Positions 51,067 through 59,957 of a stretch of 64,000 nucleotides of DNA are shown in pieces. Where the stretch lies: the NCBI GenBank assembly GCA_015056735.1, contig SVFT01000008.1, forward strand, positions 62,001 through 126,000, written 5' to 3'. A program made the translations under genes and the position numbers. Under the pieces are notes generated by a model. That model worked only from the letters and a program-made list of their open reading frames with translations, made no database searches and was not told where the DNA came from. The stretch's first letter is position 1. Each line of letters starts with the position of its first letter. This DNA is from Lachnospiraceae bacterium. GTDB taxonomy: Bacteria; Bacillota; Clostridia; Lachnospirales; Lachnospiraceae.

Positions 51067-52431
51067 ATGAAAACAAAAATCGATTTTATCGGTGGCAACA
51101 CCACCAAGTCACTATTGAAACTTTTCATACCGCTCATGATGGCGATGACGCTGACGATGATGTACAGCATGGTAGACAGCTTATGGGTCGGCAACATGCT
51201 TGGGGAGAAGGGCATGTCGGCGCTCACGGCCGGAACGGCGATCGTACTGATCATGAACTCATTGTCCATGGGTGTCGGCAACGGGGTAGCCGTGATGATC
51301 TCCCAGCTTGTCGGAGCGGGGGACAAAGCCGGTATTAGACGTGCTGCAGCCGTGATCATGACGGTGTCGCTTATTATTTCCGGTGCGCTGTGCCTGATTG
51401 GCGAACTGACCGCGGCGCCCATTCTGACCATGATGGGGACACCTTCTGATGTGCTGGCGGAAGCAGTTTCCTACCTTCGCTGGTATCTTGTCGGAAACGT
51501 TGCGCTTTTTATCTACATGCAATTTACATCGATATTCAGAGCTTTCGGTGATTCCATGTTCCAGATGAAAGGAATGCTGCTCACTGTTATTGTAAATGCA
51601 ATACTGGATCCGATTCTGATCAGGGTGTGGGGGTTTGACGGCGTTGCGATCGCAACCGTGATCTCGGAAGTGCTTTGCCTTGTCTATGCAGGCTATTACC
51701 ACTGCAGGATGAAATGGTTTACGTTTGATTTTGGCTCGATGTCTCTGACGGATGTCAAAACGATGCTCCGGCTTTGCGTACCGACATCCGTTCAAGCGAT
51801 CATGCCGGCAATCAGTTCTGCCGTTATGATCACTTTCGTAAATCCGTTCGGACTGACGGCGCTTGCAGGATATGGTGTTGTAAGAAACCTGGAACTCATC
51901 ATGTTCATGCCGACCAATGCGATGTCCATGGCTGTTACTGCAATCATCGGGCAGTGCAAGGGCGCTGAACGCATGGATCGCGCAAGACAGTATCTCAAGG
52001 CGAGCATGCTTGTCGGTGGCGTGCTGATCAGCTCCTTGAGTACTCTTGTGATCGGATTCTGTGCATTTTTAAGCAGCTGTTTTGGGCAGGGAACAGAAGT
52101 TTCTGCGATCGTTACGTCGTTCTTCCATATCGTGAGCGTTGGATACCTTTTATACATGCTGACAAGCTGCGTACAGGGTTATATTACGGGCATGGGAAAA
52201 CCGGAACTTGCCATGGGCCTTCTTGTTGCATACTATATTCCATTCAGAATTCCGGTTGCATTCGTTCTTGCATCGCGCTTCGGGCTTGAAGGGATCTGGA
52301 GCGCATTCCTTGTAAGCCATGTCCTTGCGTGCATGCTGGCATTTGCAATGATGTATTTTATCAGGCGAATAAGTCTGCGGAAGGTTGCATTCCGATCCGT
52401 ACGGGTGCAAAATAGAGCGGAATCCGTGTAA
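51067..52431 (+). CDS. MATE family efflux transporter
   Basis: 454 residues from ATG 51067 (TTAGGAGGAAC upstream). Twelve membrane helices in two bundles; LKLFIPLMMAMTLTMMYSMVDSLWVGNMLGEKGMSALTAG is the NorM-type start and CVPTSVQAIMPAISSAVMITFVNPFGLTALAGYGV starts the second half. Exports drugs or metabolites using a cation gradient. Directly under the TetR operator, hence probably induced by its substrate. Confidence 0.94.
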   Translation: MKTKIDFIGGNTTKSLLKLFIPLMMAMTLTMMYSMVDSLWVGNMLGEKGMSALTAGTAIVLIMNSLSMGVGNGVAVMISQLVGAGDKAGIRRAAAVIMTVSLIISGALCLIGELTAAPILTMMGTPSDVLAEAVSYLRWYLVGNVALFIYMQFTSIFRAFGDSMFQMKGMLLTVIVNAILDPILIRVWGFDGVAIATVISEVLCLVYAGYYHCRMKWFTFDFGSMSLTDVKTMLRLCVPTSVQAIMPAISSAVMITFVNPFGLTALAGYGVVRNLELIMFMPTNAMSMAVTAIIGQCKGAERMDRARQYLKASMLVGGVLISSLSTLVIGFCAFLSSCFGQGTEVSAIVTSFFHIVSVGYLLYMLTSCVQGYITGMGKPELAMGLLVAYYIPFRIPVAFVLASRFGLEGIWSAFLVSHVLACMLAFAMMYFIRRISLRKVAFRSVRVQNRAESV

Positions 52432-52535
52432 CCTTGGTCTGTAGATGCCATGAATTGTAATGTGATAATGGAAACTGAACAGTCCTTTTTTATTGGACTT
52501 TCTATACACAATACATTCTAAAGAAAGAGACTATT

Positions 52536-53330
52536 ATGAGAGAATTACCTGAATTAACTATGGAAACCATCAAGCGGATGGAAGATATGACGTGGTTCAC
52601 GCATGCACAGATCTTCGACGATCTGCTGATCGTGGCGCAGAAGGAAACGGCTTGCTACGTATGGAAGACATCAGAAGGCCTTATAGTCATAGATGGAATC
52701 TGGCCTGACGAGCGCGTTTTTACAGAGATTGAAGCAGCGATCCAAGATGCCGGCTGGGATCATCTGCCGATTACAAAATTCCTGATCACGCATGGCCATA
52801 TCGATCATGTCGGATGTGGAAAATATCTGGTTGAAAATTATGGCGTAAAAACATTTCTGTCGAAAAAGGACAATGCGCTGCGGCTTGAAACCCCGTCTGA
52901 AGAGGGACGTTCCGACAGTTGGAAAGAGTTCGGGATTGACTGTTTCCTTGCTGACGGAGATCAGATCGACTGCGGTGACAAGATCGTAACGGTTATTGAA
53001 ACGCCGGGACATACCGATGGCTGCATGAGCTTCCTCTTTCCTGTTTATGAGAATGGAGAAAAACATGTAGCCGCACTGTTTGGTGGTGCCACGCCTGCAT
53101 GGGGTGATGCCTTGGCGAAGCCAATTCAGCGTGATTCTGTCGATAAGTTCACCAAAGCATCAAGGGCAGCACACGCTGATGTGGCTCTCACAAACCATAC
53201 CGCGTTCGATAATGGACAGCAACGCATCGTATACAGCCGTGAACGGCTGGCATATATGCCCAATATCTATGTGATTGGAGAGGAAGGAGTCGCAAAGTTC
53301 CTGGATGTATTCAGAAAGATTGCAGAGTAG
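52536..53330 (+). CDS. MBL fold metallohydrolase
   Basis: 264 residues. FLITHGHIDHVGCGKYL (HxHxDH, about 86-102), ETPGHTDGCMSFLFP (third metal His, about 152) and ALTNHTAFD (last His) give the two-metal site of the metallo-beta-lactamase fold. Hydrolase of unknown substrate, close to quorum-lactonase or glyoxalase II-like groups. ATG with AAAGAGAC upstream; a terminator follows at 53339. Confidence 0.92.
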   Translation: MRELPELTMETIKRMEDMTWFTHAQIFDDLLIVAQKETACYVWKTSEGLIVIDGIWPDERVFTEIEAAIQDAGWDHLPITKFLITHGHIDHVGCGKYLVENYGVKTFLSKKDNALRLETPSEEGRSDSWKEFGIDCFLADGDQIDCGDKIVTVIETPGHTDGCMSFLFPVYENGEKHVAALFGGATPAWGDALAKPIQRDSVDKFTKASRAAHADVALTNHTAFDNGQQRIVYSRERLAYMPNIYVIGEEGVAKFLDVFRKIAE

Positions 53331-53338
53331 AGATTATA

Positions 53339-53362
53339 AAAGCCCGTGACCACGGGCTTTTT
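53339..53362 (+). terminator. Rho-independent terminator
   Basis: AAAGCCCGTG-AC-CACGGGCTTT then TTG. Ends the MBL gene. Confidence 0.88.
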
Positions 53363-53393
53363 GATTTTGCGTCTCGATTGTCTTAGTCATTAT

Positions 53394-53422
53394 TTGACAG
53401 TATCGAGCGCAAGTTATATAAT
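53394..53422 (+). promoter_or_regulatory. Consensus promoter
   Basis: TTGACA (53394-53399), 17 bases, TATAAT (53417-53422), a perfect sigma-70-type promoter 40 bases upstream of the next gene. Confidence 0.88.
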
Positions 53423-53461
53423 TACCCTACATAACATAAATATTTCTTTGTGGAGTTGGGC

Positions 53462-54109
53462 ATGGGTCTTTATCATGATGAATATTTGACAATTGAAAAC
53501 AACCTAACATCGATTCGTAAACGGTTGGCTAATTATCCAAAAGGTTCCTTGCGAAAGCGTACAATAAATGGACGAGAGTATGTTTATCTTCAATATCGAG
53601 ACGGTAAGCATGTTAGAAGTCAATATGTCCAATCAGAGGATGTAATTGAATTATCAATTCAGATTGAAGAGCGACAGGAACTCGAGCGTCAGGCAAAACG
53701 GTTGCAAAAACGCATGGAGGCTTACGCAAAGCTGCTGGGTATTCACAAAACCTACCGTCCGGTTCGGGATGTCGATTATGAGGATTATACGTTATTCATG
53801 TCGCAAGTGGCACATGATTACAAGACACTTGATCCGGATGATTTTGCGCAAAAATATGTCATATCTAAATATCGAGGAATAAATAAGAGATATCTTGCAG
53901 GATTTTGGGATTATATTAATGGAATTGAACAAGCTACATTACGTCGCACCAATGATCTTGTTTTAGACCCATATACTTATCTTATGTATTTCAAGTATAA
54001 CAATAGAGAAATCTTGAATGAAGAATTGAAGAAGGCCATTCCGGCTTTTTTATGCAGAGGACTTCTGATTACAAAAGTACAGGAGGCTGTCAGTGCCACA
54101 CGAAGCTAA
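53462..54109 (+). CDS. Helical protein, partner of nucleotidyltransferase
   Basis: 215 residues from ATG 53462 (GGAG seven bases upstream). YPKGSLRKRTINGREYVYLQYRDGKHVRSQYV (about 23-54) resembles the small beta motif seen at the N-terminus of proteins linked to AbiEii-like genes; then a coiled-coil (IELSIQIEERQELERQAKRLQKRMEAY) and a helical C-terminus. No HTH is obvious. It overlaps the nucleotidyltransferase by 17 bases, so they form a two-gene unit from a strong promoter; a toxin-antitoxin or defence pair is the best guess. Confidence 0.7.
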   Translation: MGLYHDEYLTIENNLTSIRKRLANYPKGSLRKRTINGREYVYLQYRDGKHVRSQYVQSEDVIELSIQIEERQELERQAKRLQKRMEAYAKLLGIHKTYRPVRDVDYEDYTLFMSQVAHDYKTLDPDDFAQKYVISKYRGINKRYLAGFWDYINGIEQATLRRTNDLVLDPYTYLMYFKYNNREILNEELKKAIPAFLCRGLLITKVQEAVSATRS

Positions 54110-54650
54110 TACTGAATACCTGTTTAGCGAGAATATCGATGAATTTTTTAATAAACTAGCTCATGAAATTATAAACGCCGGAATCGGAAAGCATAAGGTG
54201 CTGGTTGTTGGTGGTGCCGCAATGGCGCTCAAGTTCCATGATGGGCGATCCACAGTAGATATTGATATTTGTTTTCGCGAACAGAATAATCTATACGCCT
54301 GCTGCGCAAAGATAGCGGCGCAGTATGGTCTTCCCGATGACTGGATAAATGCAGATGTCATGCACTCGGATTCTTTTTCCTATCGATTGTTTGATCGAGC
54401 TGTATTATACAAGCAATACGAGGATATATTGGATGTGTATGTGGCAGACGATCTTGATCTTTATTGCATGAAGATCGTATCCTTCCGACCTAAAGATGTT
54501 CAGGATATGGATATCCTTTCAGACACATTACGAAAAAGCGGAATTAACCGAGAGGCCGTAATTAGCAATTTTGTACGGCTGTATGGGAATGAGTATTATT
54601 TACGGAATGATGACCGAAAACTGCGATTCGTCGAAATGCAGTTTAAATAG
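54093..54650 (+). CDS. DUF6036-like nucleotidyltransferase (AbiEii/MenT-related)
   Basis: 185 residues, GTG start with ACAGGAGG upstream, overlapping the preceding gene. VLVVGGAAMALKFHDGRSTVDIDICF (about 33-58) is the GG-x-A-x-x-x-x...R-x-T-x-D-I-D nucleotidyltransferase signature of AbiEii/DUF6036 proteins, with LDVYVADDLDLYCMKIVSFR further on. Such enzymes modify tRNA or proteins and often act as toxins. Whether it is toxic here is untested. Confidence 0.8.
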   Translation: MPHEANTEYLFSENIDEFFNKLAHEIINAGIGKHKVLVVGGAAMALKFHDGRSTVDIDICFREQNNLYACCAKIAAQYGLPDDWINADVMHSDSFSYRLFDRAVLYKQYEDILDVYVADDLDLYCMKIVSFRPKDVQDMDILSDTLRKSGINREAVISNFVRLYGNEYYLRNDDRKLRFVEMQFK

Positions 54651-54675
54651 TTATCTCATAGTCGTGGGTTTTTTA

Positions 54676-55425
54676 TCATGCTTTCCCGATCCGCTTCAGG
54701 AATCGCTTGTCATTCATCTGTTCATTCGTGACGTATTCGCCGTCCGCAAAGAACGCATACGTCGTAATGGGAGTAGGCGCATTCTGCGCCTCTTCCTTTG
54801 TTTGAATCTGAATCGTTTTCAATTGAACACCGTTTTCTCTGGCGGTTGCTTCCAGGATTGGAACATACTTGGCGTTAAACGGGCACTGCGCTGTATAGTA
54901 AAGCACGTAACCGCCTTCGTCAATATGCGGATGCTTAGCGCATTCCTTAAAGCGCGGGGCTTGCTCGCCTTTTTCAAACGGAAGGTACCAAAGCTGGATA
55001 CCGTTATCTGCCTCGTCACATACCGCAAATCCTTTATGCGTTAAGAACTTAGGATCTGCAAGAAACGGAATTTTCTTTTTGGTCGACAGGATGCAAAGCC
55101 CTTTCTTTCCTTTTTCCTTGCTGTCTGCAATGCACGCATCCAAAAGCTCAGTGGAATAGCCGTGTCCCTTAAAAGAACCGGATACCCACAGGCAGTCGAT
55201 ATACATATACCCATCCGCATCGATCGGATTCCATGCATTCTCCGCGGGAATATATTCAATAAAACACTTGCCCCGTTCGACGCTTTTTAAGAAAACAAGT
55301 CCATCATCAAACCGCTCTTTCAGCCAGGCTTTCTTGGATGATACCTGCACATCCTTGTTATTAGCGATCGCACAGCAAATATGCTCCTCTTCCAGATTTT
55401 CCTTCGTCACTCTGATATAATCCAT
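54676..55425 (-). CDS. GNAT acetyltransferase with YoaP-like domain
   Basis: 249 residues from ATG 55425 (GGAAGGG upstream). DYIRVTKENLEEEHICCAIANNKDVQVSSKKAWLKERFDDGLVFLK opens the YoaP-type GNAT; DCLWVSGSFKGHGYSTELLDACIADSKEKG is the acetyl-CoA loop; from about 165 a YoaP C-terminal domain follows (YYTAQCPFNAKYVPILEATARENGVQL), thioredoxin-like with a Cys. Substrate unknown. It is the last of three genes on this strand, 23 bases after the isochorismatase. Confidence 0.9.
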   Translation of the reverse strand: MDYIRVTKENLEEEHICCAIANNKDVQVSSKKAWLKERFDDGLVFLKSVERGKCFIEYIPAENAWNPIDADGYMYIDCLWVSGSFKGHGYSTELLDACIADSKEKGKKGLCILSTKKKIPFLADPKFLTHKGFAVCDEADNGIQLWYLPFEKGEQAPRFKECAKHPHIDEGGYVLYYTAQCPFNAKYVPILEATARENGVQLKTIQIQTKEEAQNAPTPITTYAFFADGEYVTNEQMNDKRFLKRIGKA

Positions 55426-55448
55426 ACATTTTCCCTTCCATTTCTGCA

Positions 55449-55943
55449 TTATCTCTTTATGTATGCTTCAAGCGGTAACACTTCGCAGCCCTTGTCTGCA
55501 TAGTATGCGAACATATCATCCAGTTTCTTCAGATCATAACTAGTAACACAGTCAGAGAGTACATGAACTTTGTAACCGCATTTTGTAAGGTTAAAACAGG
55601 TCGATTTCACGCAGCCTGTTGCATCGGCGCCGGCGATATAGAATTCATTGATCCCGTTCTGCTCGATATAGGCAGCAAACGCTTCGCTTGTGAGCGCATT
55701 TGATTTGGATTTTTCAAAAATATTCTCTGATGCGATCTTAAGCTCAGGCACCAACTCAGCCCCTTTTGTATGCGGCTTAAAGGTCCGCGTTTTTTCGGAC
55801 AGATTGTAATGCTTGATGTAGATGATATGCATGCCGTTTGTTTCTGCCCGATCAACAGCGGCGTTTACCTGTTTGATGATCGATCGATAGTTTTTGGTGA
55901 TGTCATTCTGAAGGTCTATTATGACCAGCGCTTTGTTATTCAC
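55449..55943 (-). CDS. Isochorismatase family cysteine hydrolase
   Basis: 164 residues from GTG 55943, seven bases after GAAGGAG and overlapping the WYL gene stop; a TTG 27 bases further up is less likely. Catalytic triad visible: Asp in LVIIDLQNDI, Lys in HIIYIKHYN, Cys in GADATGCVKSTCFNL. Cysteine hydrolases of this fold act on nicotinamide, carbamoyl-sarcosine or isochorismate; here unknown. Transcribed between a WYL regulator and a GNAT. Confidence 0.9.
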   Translation of the reverse strand: MNNKALVIIDLQNDITKNYRSIIKQVNAAVDRAETNGMHIIYIKHYNLSEKTRTFKPHTKGAELVPELKIASENIFEKSKSNALTSEAFAAYIEQNGINEFYIAGADATGCVKSTCFNLTKCGYKVHVLSDCVTSYDLKKLDDMFAYYADKGCEVLPLEAYIKR

Positions 55944-56856
55944 TTTTTTCTCCTTCGTATCGTTTGGCAATTTCGGAGGTGATATGAAGCAGTTTTTTTC
56001 TGATGTGTTCAGGCTTCAGGACTGTCACCTTATCCCTGCAGGATAGAATCCATGCAAGCAGACCCTCGTCATCCGAATAGTCATGTTCGAATAAGAGGCG
56101 CCCATCGTCCGTTTCCGTAAAGGATGATGAACCGTACTCTTCCACGAGCTGCCACTTCAAAGAAGGATCGAAGATTGCTTTGAATCGTCCGGTCGTTGGG
56201 AAAGTCTCTTCATTTGACAGTTTTGGCATGGGAATCTCTTGCCTTGCTTCAAACGGATCCGATAATTCGATCGTTTCCATGCGGTTCAGTTTAAACAGGC
56301 GGAAGTCCTCTCGCAGCAGACAGAATCCGTAGACATACCAACTTGACCATTTGAACACCAGATAGTATGGCTCGATCTCCCTTGTTGATTCTCCGCTTGG
56401 AGAAAAGTAGCAGAATCTCAATTTCTTTTTGAGTGCGATCGCATCCTGGATCGATTCGATCTTAGGCGCGAGCGATTCCTTTTTCCATGCGGAAAGATCG
56501 ATCAGAATAGAATCTCTTCCATTTACGAATTGCGAAGAGCCGGTGCTGATCTTTTCCATCAATTGCCTGTAATACCGGCTGCCACTGACACTGTCGAGAC
56601 TACGGAGCCCGGCAAGGATCATCTGCATATCCTTTGAGGATAAGATAGTCCGATCCATCCGATATCCGGGCATAATGCTGATGCCACCGCCTGATCCCTG
56701 CGATGTTTGTATGGGAATGCCCGCTATACACAGATCTTCAATGTCGCGATTGATGGTTCTTCTTGATACCTCAAACCGCTCCGCCAATTCGGGTGCAGTA
56801 GTCTTTTCCTGTTGCAGCAGTATGGAAAGTATGCCGATCAGCCTGTCAATCTTCAT
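55936..56856 (-). CDS. WYL domain transcriptional regulator
   Basis: 306 residues. The winged HTH (RLIGILSILLQQEKTTAPELAERFEVSRRTINRDIEDLCIAGIPI, 5-48) and the WYL domain with KKLRFCYFSPSGESTREIEPYYLVFKWSSWYVYGFCLLREDFRLFKLNRME (about 143-195) are standard YafY/DeoR-like. The C-terminal WCX part follows. Ligand-sensing repressor or activator, with a perfect dyad 47 bases upstream of its start; first gene of the operon with isochorismatase and GNAT. Confidence 0.93.
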   Translation of the reverse strand: MKIDRLIGILSILLQQEKTTAPELAERFEVSRRTINRDIEDLCIAGIPIQTSQGSGGGISIMPGYRMDRTILSSKDMQMILAGLRSLDSVSGSRYYRQLMEKISTGSSQFVNGRDSILIDLSAWKKESLAPKIESIQDAIALKKKLRFCYFSPSGESTREIEPYYLVFKWSSWYVYGFCLLREDFRLFKLNRMETIELSDPFEARQEIPMPKLSNEETFPTTGRFKAIFDPSLKWQLVEEYGSSSFTETDDGRLLFEHDYSDDEGLLAWILSCRDKVTVLKPEHIRKKLLHITSEIAKRYEGEKSE

Positions 56857-56902
56857 TCCGAAATATTGCTCCTTTCACGTTTCAACGCTATCATACCGGT
56901 TT

Positions 56903-56928
56903 AAACATGACAATAGCCTGTCATGTTT
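56903..56928 (-). promoter_or_regulatory. Operator dyad of the WYL operon
   Basis: AAACATGACA, six bases, TGTCATGTTT: perfect 10+10 inverted repeat between the WYL gene and the divergent kinase. Likely WYL-protein binding site. Confidence 0.88.
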
Positions 56929-57074
56929 ATTATTATAGCAAAAAATTTAATTGGTATACTATTTTGAAGGGGCGGAGTATAGTATGCTAGTAGTAGTTTT
57001 GAGTGAAATGCAGAAAACGAGATATGCAAAGTGAAACAATATGAGTTTTCGTAATAGAGCGCAGAGGGAGTTTT

Positions 57075-58022
57075 ATGTCTAAAAAGTATGACCTGATCTG
57101 TGTCGGCACGGCACTGGTTGATTCCATTATCAAAGGATTCGATCCGAATCCGGTATCCGCTTCCGGTTTTCGGGCATGCTCCGGCTCCTTAAATGTGGGC
57201 GGTGAGGCTGTCAACGAATCCATGGCAGCGGCAAAACTCGGCGTGAAAACAGGGATCCTGTGTGCGCTTGGAGAAGACACGGCCGGCGACATGACGGTTG
57301 ATGCCATGGAGCGGTGCGGGGTAGATACGGGATTGATCCTCCGATCTTGTGAGCATCCGACGCCTGTTACAACGATGTTTGTAAACGATGACGGTTCAAG
57401 GAAGTCGATCACAAATGAGGCACATCGATATAATTTTCATCCCGAGCGTCACACCGATCGATTTATCGATGCAAAAGCCGTGATCTTAGGATCACTCTTT
57501 CGGGCGCCGTTTGATGATCCCGAGATCATTCATGCGGTTCTGTCCGCGGCAAAAGATGCCGGCCAGATCATTTTTGCCGATACGAAGCTTCCGAATTTCC
57601 GGAAACTGACGCTTCAAGATATCAAAGATGCTCTTCCGATGGTCGACTATATTACGCCGAACGAGGACGAGGCACGCTATTATTCCGGCAAAGATAATCC
57701 GGAAGCGATGGCGGATGTATTCTTAGACTATGGCGTCAAAAACGTGATCGTAAAGCTTGGCGCACACGGCTGCCTTTTAAAGAATGAAAAAGAAACGATT
57801 CGCATTCCGGTCTGCGGGATCGATGCAGTGGACGCAACAGGCGCAGGTGATAATCTGGTGGCGGGATTCGCTTCGGAGATTCTCCGAGGCGCTTCTGTCT
57901 ATGAGGCGCTTTGCTTTGCCAATGCGTGCGGCGCGATCTGCACGACTGCGGTCGGCGCCGGAACGGCACTCAAGAACAGGCAGCAGGTGCTGGATTTTCT
58001 CAAATCAGAGGAATCGCGATAA
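57075..58022 (+). CDS. PfkB family carbohydrate kinase
   Basis: 315 residues, ATG with GAGGGAG upstream. SLNVGGEAVNESMAAAKLGVKTGILCALGEDTAGDM is the sugar-binding N-terminal motif; DAVDATGAGDNLVAGFASEILRG the C-terminal anion-hole and catalytic Asp. Phosphorylates a sugar or nucleoside-like hydroxyl with ATP; which one is unknown. Divergent from the WYL operon and followed by a strong terminator, so a single-gene unit. Confidence 0.92.
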   Translation: MSKKYDLICVGTALVDSIIKGFDPNPVSASGFRACSGSLNVGGEAVNESMAAAKLGVKTGILCALGEDTAGDMTVDAMERCGVDTGLILRSCEHPTPVTTMFVNDDGSRKSITNEAHRYNFHPERHTDRFIDAKAVILGSLFRAPFDDPEIIHAVLSAAKDAGQIIFADTKLPNFRKLTLQDIKDALPMVDYITPNEDEARYYSGKDNPEAMADVFLDYGVKNVIVKLGAHGCLLKNEKETIRIPVCGIDAVDATGAGDNLVAGFASEILRGASVYEALCFANACGAICTTAVGAGTALKNRQQVLDFLKSEESR

Positions 58023-58052
58023 TCCAATAGAAACGTAATGGTAGTGAAACGG

Positions 58053-58082
58053 AAAATCCCCCTTGGAAACAAGGGGGATTTC
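58053..58082. terminator. Bidirectional terminator
   Basis: AAAATCCCCCTTG-GAAA-CAAGGGGGATTTT: a 13-base stem with A and T tracts on each side, between the convergent kinase and SIS gene. Confidence 0.92.
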
Positions 58083-58101
58083 CTAGATAGAAGGTTTAAA
58101 A

Positions 58102-59226
58102 TCAGCGACAGGGCGTATCTTCGCTGAAGGGACTGTTTTCATAGTTTTCGGATTTCGCTGCACATTCTTTTTCCATCTTTTTCTGAAGAGGATGTTTCTT
58201 CCAACGGTTAAGATCATCGGTTATCCTGCCGGCTGTTAACTGGAAAAATGGCAGGAAGCATAGAGGAGTCATTTCCGTGGGAACATCGCAAGGAAGACAA
58301 AAGACATGATCGCCTTCATATGCAGGATTATTTGTAATCAAAAATGCATTATGGGTTACGATCCGAGTCGCTTCAAATATCTGGTGGATTCGATCGGATC
58401 CTTCACCACCATCAATAAGGAAAACGGAGTATCGTGGCGTCATTTGAATATTGGGGCCATGAATATACTCTTCGATCTCATATGCGGCTGTCGGAACCGA
58501 GATTGTCTCGCCGAACTTGAGTGCTCCTTCACTTGCGGTACCAAGATTTGCTCCAACACCGCATACATAGGCGTTCTCCATACCGGACAGACCTTGATAA
58601 TACAATTCGATGAATGCGAGCGTTCTGTCAATTGCCTGCTCATTCCACTCAGCGCAGGAGAGGAGCTGTTTATGCACACGTGCGACATCCTCGGCGGACT
58701 TGATTCCTTTTTTTGCCGCGGCTTCCGTTGCAAAGATCATAAGAAAGAGAGCGAGAGTGGTCACACCTCTTGTGACATACGCGACGGTTTCCCGTCCAAC
58801 CCCGTAATTTGCCACGACATCTGATGTTTTTGCCAAATCACTTTCAAGATCGCCGGTCAGCGCGACAACGCGTCTGCCGGCATTTCTGATCACTTCGGCC
58901 GCATCAAGTGCGTTCAAACTGTATCCGCTTTGCGATACAAGGATCAGCATATCTTTTTCCGAAAAATCATGTTCGCTTACAACAAACTGAAAGGGTGTTA
59001 CAATCTTAACCTCACATTTTAAGTGGCGTCTAAAGAATTGTCTTGCACATAACGACCCGTTATATGAGGAACCGCAGGCAATGATCCAAATGGAACTGTA
59101 GTTTCCGGATATGTATTCGTCGACCAAAGGTTTGACAAGGTCTGCCCCGACTTCTGTATTATGGCGGATATATTCCGGACAGGACTTGATATAGTCCTCC
59201 ATTGTTAGCTTCTTTCCTTCACTCAT
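58102..59226 (-). CDS. SIS domain protein, deglycase/isomerase-like
   Basis: 374 residues from ATG 59226 (AAGGAGGAATACA upstream). Two sugar-isomerase folds: IWIIACGSSYNGSLCARQFFRRHLKCEVKIVTPFQFVVSEHDFSEKDMLILVSQSGYS (ser-rich sugar-phosphate site) and EIEEYIHGPNIQMTPRYSVFLIDGGEGSDRIHQI. Resembles GlmS isomerase domains and fructosamine-6-phosphate deglycases. It is divergent from the PTS operon across a shared 206-base promoter region with the GntR dyad, so likely the same pathway, for instance as the second deglycase in a glucoselysine/fructoselysine system. Confidence 0.82.
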   Translation of the reverse strand: MSEGKKLTMEDYIKSCPEYIRHNTEVGADLVKPLVDEYISGNYSSIWIIACGSSYNGSLCARQFFRRHLKCEVKIVTPFQFVVSEHDFSEKDMLILVSQSGYSLNALDAAEVIRNAGRRVVALTGDLESDLAKTSDVVANYGVGRETVAYVTRGVTTLALFLMIFATEAAAKKGIKSAEDVARVHKQLLSCAEWNEQAIDRTLAFIELYYQGLSGMENAYVCGVGANLGTASEGALKFGETISVPTAAYEIEEYIHGPNIQMTPRYSVFLIDGGEGSDRIHQIFEATRIVTHNAFLITNNPAYEGDHVFCLPCDVPTEMTPLCFLPFFQLTAGRITDDLNRWKKHPLQKKMEKECAAKSENYENSPFSEDTPCR

Positions 59227-59315
59227 TGTATTCCTCCTTATGCAGATAGTACAAAAAACAGTTGAGATTTCCGCGATTGTATGAATAATATTTATAAAAA
59301 AACGGAAATACTCTA

Positions 59316-59360
59316 TTGACATTCTAGCACACATTAGTTATATTGTCATTACAATATAAC
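59316..59360 (+). promoter_or_regulatory. PTS operon promoter with GntR-type operator
   Basis: TTGACA (59316-59321), 17 bases, TATATT (59339-59344). The -10 box is inside a perfect 9+9 dyad: GTTATATTG-TCATTA-CAATATAAC (59337-59360). A repressor bound there would block the promoter; the GntR gene at 63467 is the obvious candidate. Confidence 0.85.
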
Positions 59361-59432
59361 AAAACGATTTCAGATTTTTTTCGAAAAAATGACGGAACAG
59401 AATGAATCAATAGAGGAAGGAGGAAATGAAGA

Positions 59433-59909
59433 ATGCCGGATATTTTGTTGACCAGGATTGACAATCGATTGGTTCACGGACAAGTGGGAATGGCGTGGAC
59501 GAGTGCGCTTGCCGGCTGCAATCTGATCGTAGTTGCAGATGATGCAGCAGCAGCCGATCCTGTACAGCAGAGTCTGATGAGTGCAACCGCTCAGAGCGCC
59601 GGATGCGGTATCCGCTTTTTTACATTGGAAAAAACGATTGCCGTAATCCACAAAGCATCACCGTCACAGCACATCTTTCTTGTGGTTCGCACTCCTCAGG
59701 ATGCACGGAAACTGGTTGAGGGAGGCGTTCCGATCGATAAGCTGTGCATCGGCAATATGCATGTCGCACCGGGAAAGGTCGTTACGGGTGACAGCCATGT
59801 GTATATGGATGACGGCGATAAGGAAGATCTTCGTGCAATAAGGGCTCGAAATGTCGACGTCTATATCCAAATAGCGCCCGGCGACAGGAAGATTGATTTT
59901 GAAAAATAA
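59433..59909 (+). CDS. PTS mannose/fructose/sorbose family IIB component
   Basis: 158 residues, ATG with GGAAGGAGGAAATGA upstream. ILLTRIDNRLVHGQVGMAWTSALAGCNLIVVADDAAAADPVQQSLM includes the phosphorylated His of family IIB (NRLVHGQV, His about 15). Transfers phosphate to the incoming sugar through IIC/IID. First gene of an operon IIB-IIC-IID-SIS-kinase-GntR. No IIA gene is visible; it may lie beyond the right edge or elsewhere. Confidence 0.95.
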   Translation: MPDILLTRIDNRLVHGQVGMAWTSALAGCNLIVVADDAAAADPVQQSLMSATAQSAGCGIRFFTLEKTIAVIHKASPSQHIFLVVRTPQDARKLVEGGVPIDKLCIGNMHVAPGKVVTGDSHVYMDDGDKEDLRAIRARNVDVYIQIAPGDRKIDFEK

Positions 59910-59957
59910 TAGTCTGTTGGAAACCTGTTAAACAATACGAATAAGGAGAAGTATATT

